A stretch of DNA of 64,000 bases, taken from Oscillatoria sp. FACHB-1406. GTDB lineage: Bacteria > Cyanobacteriota > Cyanobacteriia > Cyanobacteriales > Spirulinaceae. The stretch covers positions 1 to 64,000 of the forward strand of contig NZ_JACJSM010000007.1 of NCBI RefSeq assembly GCF_014698145.1, in the 5' to 3' direction. Under the pieces are notes generated by a model that saw only the letters and a list, made by a program, of their open reading frames with translations, did not search any database and was not told where the DNA came from. Position 1 is the first letter of the stretch; the number at the start of each line of letters is the position of its first letter. This document shows, in pieces, positions 59,204-64,000 of the stretch. The position numbers were made by a program, and so were the translations under genes.

Positions 59204-60280
59204 CTACGCTGAGGGGTTAACGTCGCTGGAATTAACCTCTGCATTCGCGAGATCTGCGATCGCATCTTGTTTTCTACCCTCGGTATAAGCCTTAATGCGT
59301 TCCAATACCTGATTGTCGATCGCGTCTTTTGCCAAGCGAATCGCATTGAAAATCGAGGGCGCTTGCGAACTGCCGTGACTGATAATACAAATCCCATCCA
59401 CGCCCAACAATAAACCGCCGCCGTGTTCGGCGTGATCGATCCGCTGCTTGATGCGGCGCAGGTTGGGTTTTAAGATCGCGCTGCCGACTTTTCCGCGCAC
59501 GCCGCGAGGTAATTCTTCGCGCAAAATTTGCAACAGAATATCGCCCACTGCCTCAGCAAATTTCAGCAAAACGTTACCCACGAAGCCATCGCAAACAATC
59601 ACATCGAAGTTCCCCGAAAGCACGTCTCGCCCTTCGGCATTGCCACGAAACGGAATTTCGGGGTTTTGTTCGAGCAGTTCGTGAGCGCGCAGGGCTGCAT
59701 CGTTGCCTTTAGTCGATTCTTCGCCAATATTGAGCAGTCCGACTTGGGGCTTTTCAACCCCCATCACGTACTGACTGTAAATGGTTCCCATTAGCGCGAA
59801 CTGTTCCAAATATTTGGGACGGCAGTCTACATTCGCGCCCACATCGAGAACGATGACGGATTTCCCAGCAATTAAGGTGGGAAAAACAGCGCCAATTGCG
59901 GGGCGATCGATGCCTTTAATGCGCCCCAGGCGGAGGGTTGCTGCTGCCATTGCCGCCCCCGAATGTCCGGCAGACACCACCGCATCCGCTTGACCCTTTT
60001 TCACCAGTTCCATCGCCACGTTAATCGAAGATTTAGGCTTGCGCCGCAGGGCAATGAGGGGTTCTTCGTGCATCGTAATGACATCTTCTGCCGCTACGAT
60101 TTTGACCTTGTTGGAGCCAGATTGGGTTTTGAGGAGGGGTTCGATCTGCTGGGGATCGCCGACGAGTAACACCTCGATATCTAACTCTTCAGAAGCTCTA
60201 ATCGCTCCCGTAACGATTTCACCAGGGGCGCGATCGCCGCCCATAGCGTCAACTGCAATCCTTTCGCGCGTCGCTCTCAT
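59204..60280 (-). CDS. plsX: Phosphate acyltransferase PlsX
   Basis: A 358-residue enzyme that makes acyl-phosphate from acyl-ACP at the start of phospholipid synthesis. The N-terminal RIAVDAMGGDRAPGEIVTGA is the family signature. Further blocks are RRKPKSSINVAMELVKKGQA, VLDVGANVDCRPKYLEQFAL and GFVGNVLLKFAEAVGD. Start at the ATG at 60280 (MRATRERIAVDAMGGD); a longer frame begins at 60307. The tail (DAIADLANAEVNSSDVNPSA) is a lineage-specific extension. plsX is usually followed by fabH in cyanobacteria, but not here: the downstream gene is the PfkB relic. Confidence 0.95.
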   Translation of the reverse strand: MRATRERIAVDAMGGDRAPGEIVTGAIRASEELDIEVLLVGDPQQIEPLLKTQSGSNKVKIVAAEDVITMHEEPLIALRRKPKSSINVAMELVKKGQADAVVSAGHSGAAMAAATLRLGRIKGIDRPAIGAVFPTLIAGKSVIVLDVGANVDCRPKYLEQFALMGTIYSQYVMGVEKPQVGLLNIGEESTKGNDAALRAHELLEQNPEIPFRGNAEGRDVLSGNFDVIVCDGFVGNVLLKFAEAVGDILLQILREELPRGVRGKVGSAILKPNLRRIKQRIDHAEHGGGLLLGVDGICIISHGSSQAPSIFNAIRLAKDAIDNQVLERIKAYTEGRKQDAIADLANAEVNSSDVNPSA

Positions 60281-60397
60281 CGTACCGATAGTGATAGAAA
60301 CCTTCAAAATTTTAACAGAAGCCTTGGTCGCAATTTTAACCTGTGGACTGCGAAATTGGGAAATTCTACGGGGAATTTTTTATGGGAGGGGGTGAGG

Positions 60398-60720
60398 GGG
60401 GGGATGAATTATGAATGATGAGTGGTGAATTATGAATGGTGAGGGGTGAGTGATGAATGGTGAGGGGTGACGGGGGAATGGTGAATGATGAATGATGAAT
60501 GATGAATTATGAATGGTGAGTGATGAGTGGTGAGTAATGAGGGGGGATGGGGAGATGGGGTGACGGGGGAATGGTGAATGATGAATGATGAGTGGTGAAT
60601 AATGAGGGGTGACGGGGTGACGGGGGAATGGTGAATGATGAATGATGAGTGATGAATTATGAATGGTGAGTGATGAGTGGTGAATAATGAGGGGTGACGG
60701 GGTGACGAGGGGACGGGGGG
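60398..60720. repeat. Long degenerate heptamer array (TGAATGA/TGAGTGG types)
   Basis: About 320 bases are made of mixed units GAATGAT, GAATGGT, GAGTGGT, GGGGTGA and GACGGGG. Larger blocks repeat (for example GGGGGAATGGTGAATGATGA recurs three times). There is no protein-coding frame. It is the longest simple-sequence tract in the window and separates plsX from the convergent-oriented GTPase gene end. Confidence 0.85.
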
Positions 60721-60721
60721 A

Positions 60722-60757
60722 TGAATTACGAATTACGAATTACGAATTACGAATTAC
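60722..60757. repeat. Heptamer array (AATTACG) overlapping the GTPase gene end
   Basis: Five units of GAATTAC continue directly from the degenerate array. On the minus strand the last units encode the final residues VIRNS and the TAA stop of the GTPase gene at 60740, so the array supplies the C-terminus. Confidence 0.88.
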
Positions 60758-62161
60758 AAGTTTGGCGCTGAGTTCTTGTTTGATACGGCTGAGGATGGAG
60801 GCTTCGTCTAAGGAGTCGAGGATGCGCGCGATCGCGGCTTTGGGGCCGTCAGGTCCCCAGGATGCGCCGTTGGCGAGGTAGAATTGGGCGGCTTTGGCGA
60901 TCGCGTAACTGGAGGTTCCGGCAACTCCGGCTTGGGTGGTAGCAACGGCGAGGTAGGGCGCGATCGCGCCGCCGCCGGTTACGGGGACAGAAAGCCCCAG
61001 CAAACTTTTCAGCCCGCTTAATCCCAAATTAGCAAGCAATTCGCTCGCGCCCAAACCGCCCATCCCTAACGCGATTTTTTGCAGCAAGTTCCAGCTACTG
61101 CGATCGGTCATGGGCAAGCCGTAGAGCTTGGAAAGCGATAGGATTAAGGCTGCATCGACGATCGCCCCAGTTAGGAGGTCGATCGCGGTGACGGGGTTGA
61201 GCGCGATCGCAGTTGCCTTGAGAATTACGCCGCGCCAAATCAATTGTTCGGCGGCTGCCTCGCGAATGCTAAATTTGCGCGCGAGAACTCGTTCGTTGAC
61301 TTCATCAGCAAATAGCAAGCTATTGAGCGCGACTAAAGATTTCCCTTCCCGGTGCAGAATTTCGAGAATTTTTAACTTTAAGTCCTGGATTTGCGGCGCT
61401 CCGGGCTGTCGCTGTACCTTAAGGCTACCGTCTTTTTGGCGAACCGCGATCGCAACCAGGGGAGACGCTGCTACCATCACGATTTCGTCGGGGGTGAGTA
61501 ACTCGCGTACTCGTTCGTCTCGTATTTTTTCGTAGATCGAAAGGCGATCGGCTTCGGGATATTGGTCGATTTTGTTGAAAATTAAAATCATCGGCTTGCC
61601 GACTTCTCGCAAGCGCGACAACGCATCAAACTCAACTTTTGTCAAGTCTCCGGCAACGATGAATAAAAGTAAGTCGGCGCGTTGGGCGACTTCTCGGGCG
61701 AGGGCTTCGCGGGTTTCGCCGTCTACTTCATCAATTCCGGGCGTGTCGATCAATTGAATTTGCGAGTTTCCCGCACCCGGAAGTGCGACGCGGAGGATAT
61801 CGCCCTCGCCACCCGGAATGGATTCGCGATCGAGATGCCAATCGGCACAGTCTGCCGTGCGAGTTACGCCGTGCAGCGGCCCGACGGTGAAGACTTCCTG
61901 CCCCAAGAGGGCATTTAATATCGAAGATTTGCCGCGTCCGACCATCCCAAAGGCAGCAATTTGGACGATCGCGCGATCCAGTTTATCGAGGAAGTTTGCG
62001 AGGCGATCGAGATCGGGTTCTAAGCCGGATCGTTCCCGGGCGTTGAGATCGAGATTGCCGATTAAGCTGCGGAGGGAGTCTTGGGCTTGTTTGTAGTGAA
62101 TTTCGGCTTGAATCTCGCTAAAGCTAAAGATAGCGCGATCGAGGTCTTCGAGATGCGTCAT
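60740..62161 (-). CDS. GTPase with C-terminal DUF697 domain
   Basis: A 473-residue protein. The G domain shows G1 FGMVGRGKSSILNALLGQ, G2/G3 with GVTRTADC and LIDTPGIDEVDG, and G4 LIFNKIDQYPE. The C-terminal DUF697 region has two to three hydrophobic helices (ALNPVTAIDLLTGAIVDAAL and GGGAIAPYLAVATTQAGVAG), which attach it to the membrane. Several cyanobacterial genomes carry such DUF697 GTPases; the cellular role is unclear. The last five codons lie in the AATTACG array. Start at 62161 is the only ATG giving the full N-terminal helical region. Confidence 0.85.
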   Translation of the reverse strand: MTHLEDLDRAIFSFSEIQAEIHYKQAQDSLRSLIGNLDLNARERSGLEPDLDRLANFLDKLDRAIVQIAAFGMVGRGKSSILNALLGQEVFTVGPLHGVTRTADCADWHLDRESIPGGEGDILRVALPGAGNSQIQLIDTPGIDEVDGETREALAREVAQRADLLLFIVAGDLTKVEFDALSRLREVGKPMILIFNKIDQYPEADRLSIYEKIRDERVRELLTPDEIVMVAASPLVAIAVRQKDGSLKVQRQPGAPQIQDLKLKILEILHREGKSLVALNSLLFADEVNERVLARKFSIREAAAEQLIWRGVILKATAIALNPVTAIDLLTGAIVDAALILSLSKLYGLPMTDRSSWNLLQKIALGMGGLGASELLANLGLSGLKSLLGLSVPVTGGGAIAPYLAVATTQAGVAGTSSYAIAKAAQFYLANGASWGPDGPKAAIARILDSLDEASILSRIKQELSAKLVIRNS

Positions 62162-62267
62162 AGCGCGGGTTGCGGTTTTTTAGGGAACGACAGAAGGTTA
62201 AAAGGCGATTTGCTCCATGCTAGCGAATTTTCAAGCAGTCAAGAATTTGCCTGCATAATGAATGATG

Positions 62268-63992
62268 TTATTTGTTGCGTTTGAGACAATTGGGGAGGTG
62301 AGACCAACCCGAAAATTGTAAGTTTGTGTAAGAAATACTCGCAATGCCATTTGCCCATTGAATGGGACTCGGATTTTTACTCGCTTGGTAAGATAATGTA
62401 GCGGAATGGCAAAGGGCAGTTAAAAGCAGAGAAATTTCAGCTAAACTATGAGATTTAGGGTTAATCGGCACCCGAAATTTTGTGGTTTCTGTAAGTATTC
62501 CTGGCTGAGGTGCCAGACAAGGATATAGGGTGGCAAGAGCGGACGCTTCGGGTAAAATCGCCGTACCGGGTTCTGGTTCTCTAGCACGGTCGTGAATCAG
62601 GGGAGAACCCGATTTAGCGTATTCAATGAGAGTAAATTCGCGATTAGGTAATGCCGTGCGATAAAATTCTAAGGATTCGCGATGAGGTCTAAGTCCATCT
62701 CGGATTAAATATAGATCGCGATCCGGGGAAAGAGACTCAGCGCGATCGACAATCCAGGATAAACCGTCTGCTATTAATTCTGGAGAGAGGGTTTCATCTT
62801 CATTTTTAAGAGAACGCCAATGAGCGCATAAATTTCCTGTGGGACTTGTTAAAACAATAGCGACAACTTTTCCTTTCTTAAACCCCCCTGTCCCAATATC
62901 TATACCAACAAACCAACTGTTATAAAAATTGGGGAACTCTAGCGGCTCCGCAACGAAAAGACTGCCTCCTGCTTTTGCCAGGATCGCAATTGCTAATCCA
63001 TGTCTAGAATAGACAGGATTAGATGCAGTCGAACAGAGTTGAAAGGCTGCATTCTCGAAATCTAAATACTTCAATCGCTTCATTTCTGCATCCGGAGGTC
63101 TATCGCCTCGTTTACCTTGTAGGGGAAAAAGAATAATTGGCCTTTCCAACGATTCACTTGCGAGAAAGTTTTTCATTTCTTCATCTTTCTTAAGCTCAAC
63201 TAAAGAGACTTCACAACCCCAGTCTTTAAGAACGCCCACAATTTCTCTAGCGCAAGATTTTGCTTTTTCAGGAAATCGCACATTTTCCAATGATATGCCA
63301 AGTTGAATTGCAGCGGGACGTACTGCTTGCATAGTTTTAACTGAAGAAAGTAAATTTTTAGAAAAATTACCCTTCTGGAGAAGCTCGACTAAACTTTGGG
63401 AACCATTACCAAAACGGTAAATGATTCGCTCAGCTGCTCGAAAAACTTCATAATTGCTATAATGTCGAAGCTGTTTTGTCACTAAAGCTTGATTCAAGAA
63501 ATGAATGAGCGCTTCAATCCCTGGAAGTGACTGTTCGTGTCGCAAGGCTGGAGGGTACTGACCTCGCGCAAATAATTCGGATGCAGAAAAGGGCAATGGT
63601 AGCGTCGATCCCGGTTCAAATACCAGTCTCGCTAAAGTGATTCCGATTAACGTTTCCTGTTTTAATCCTCCAAAATTGACTCGAGTAACTCGATAGGCAT
63701 TGCGACAGGTCAAATTAGATGATGGAACTTTAATTTCGGGGTCATCAGGATGCCAAATTCGGATAGTAGTATGACGAATGTCATAATGGTAAGGACAATC
63801 TCTGCGTTCGAGGCATTCTTCGATTGCGCTTCGCCATTCATCCGCGCCAAAAATTCCCGGTAATTGATAACATTCCCAAATCGGATTATATTTTATCATC
63901 AGGTTACTCATCAATGACGATTGTTGACCAAACAAAGGGAAGATGGAGCAAATAAAGAATCGAACGTTTCCATGCTTCCGTTCGGATTCCAT
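62268..63992 (-). CDS. Argonaute-like MID-PIWI protein (N-terminus may extend beyond the window)
   Basis: A 574-residue reading frame. The C-terminal ~180 residues resemble a PIWI domain: NSWFVGIDIGTGGFKKGKVV (first catalytic aspartate), NEDETLSPELIADGL (candidate glutamate finger), RDLYLIRDGLRPHRES (second aspartate) and SPIQWANGIASISYTNLQ (fourth position asparagine, as in DEDN-type). A MID-like part precedes it (RPIILFPLQGKRGDRPPDAE, FENAAFQLCSTASNPVYSRH, LAIAILAKAGG). The first ~220 residues are not clearly PAZ. It is shorter than long-type prokaryotic Argonautes (~700). The ATG at 63992 is eight bases from the edge and no stop precedes it, so the gene may continue. A start at 63911 is also possible. 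Confidence 0.72.
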   Translation of the reverse strand: MESERKHGNVRFFICSIFPLFGQQSSLMSNLMIKYNPIWECYQLPGIFGADEWRSAIEECLERRDCPYHYDIRHTTIRIWHPDDPEIKVPSSNLTCRNAYRVTRVNFGGLKQETLIGITLARLVFEPGSTLPLPFSASELFARGQYPPALRHEQSLPGIEALIHFLNQALVTKQLRHYSNYEVFRAAERIIYRFGNGSQSLVELLQKGNFSKNLLSSVKTMQAVRPAAIQLGISLENVRFPEKAKSCAREIVGVLKDWGCEVSLVELKKDEEMKNFLASESLERPIILFPLQGKRGDRPPDAEMKRLKYLDFENAAFQLCSTASNPVYSRHGLAIAILAKAGGSLFVAEPLEFPNFYNSWFVGIDIGTGGFKKGKVVAIVLTSPTGNLCAHWRSLKNEDETLSPELIADGLSWIVDRAESLSPDRDLYLIRDGLRPHRESLEFYRTALPNREFTLIEYAKSGSPLIHDRAREPEPGTAILPEASALATLYPCLAPQPGILTETTKFRVPINPKSHSLAEISLLLTALCHSATLSYQASKNPSPIQWANGIASISYTNLQFSGWSHLPNCLKRNK

Positions 63993-64000
63993 CAGGATGT

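Noticed and set aside
1-64000. tRNA, rRNA, tmRNA and riboswitch genes
   Set aside because: Reading both strands for T-loop motifs (GGTTCGAATCC type) and known RNA cores gave no convincing candidate; a covariance-model search was not possible here.

Overview
This is a cyanobacterial chromosome segment. The palindrome GCGATCGC (HIP1) and its core recur in most housekeeping genes, and several genes belong to families found mainly or only in cyanobacteria or oxygenic phototrophs: homogentisate phytyltransferase, the photosystem II S4-domain protein, DUF3285, DUF3146, DUF3318 and DUF3747 proteins, and Npun_R2821-type proteins. The species cannot be fixed from the sequence. No rRNA, tRNA or CRISPR array was found.

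Layout. 0-1 kb: the end of an IS630-family element and an antitoxin/PIN-toxin pair. 1-12 kb: a type I secretion locus (an ABC exporter with an N-terminal cNMP-binding domain and a degenerate C39 domain, an HlyD adaptor, and a large DUF4347/DUF4114 secreted protein). It is interrupted by a REP-associated transposase, REP-like hairpins and two copies of a small gene. 12-15 kb: housekeeping genes (prfB with its programmed +1 frameshift, a DUF3285 gene, ybeY, dgkA, trpG). 15.3-19 kb: a broken hicAB/DUF5615 toxin patch and an apparent type II restriction-modification module with an XRE regulator. 19-23 kb: smc. 22.8-25.2 kb: a two-gene operon pairing a cold-shock-like OB-fold protein with a PD-(D/E)XK nuclease, the best candidate here for an undescribed defence system. 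25-28 kb: a DUF3318 gene, a STAS-sugar transferase fusion and an anti-sigma-type ATPase. 28-37 kb: an SGNH hydrolase, tocopherol synthesis, prmA, serA, an S4-domain protein and recJ. 37-42 kb: a DUF262/DUF1524 defence gene, an IS4 element inserted in a RelE-type toxin, orphan and chimeric toxin-antitoxin fragments, and an acetyltransferase. 42.4-46.3 kb: a seven-gene Mrp-type cation/proton antiporter operon. 46-50 kb: an XRE regulator, a MITE, an NlpC/P60 peptidase, a B12-binding radical SAM protein and an NfeD-like protein. 50-58 kb: secreted proteins and four glycosyltransferase-like genes with a relic of a fifth. 58-62 kb: a deleted PfkB kinase relic, plsX and a DUF697 GTPase. The right edge carries an Argonaute-like MID-PIWI protein whose N-terminus may continue outside the window.

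Three themes link the regions. First, HIP1-poor, AT-richer islands (16.5-19 kb, 22.8-25.2 kb, 37.4-39.3 kb) coincide with the defence-like genes and look acquired. Second, toxin-antitoxin modules are being shuffled and broken: an IS insertion, truncations and chimeras that share a HicB-derived segment. Third, small repeats sit exactly at gene ends. Heptamer arrays (AATTACG and TGAATGA types) abut or supply stop codons, and an IS630-type MITE supplies the last 13 residues of the NlpC/P60 protein.

All family assignments come from reading the translated sequence and recalled family features. No database search was run.
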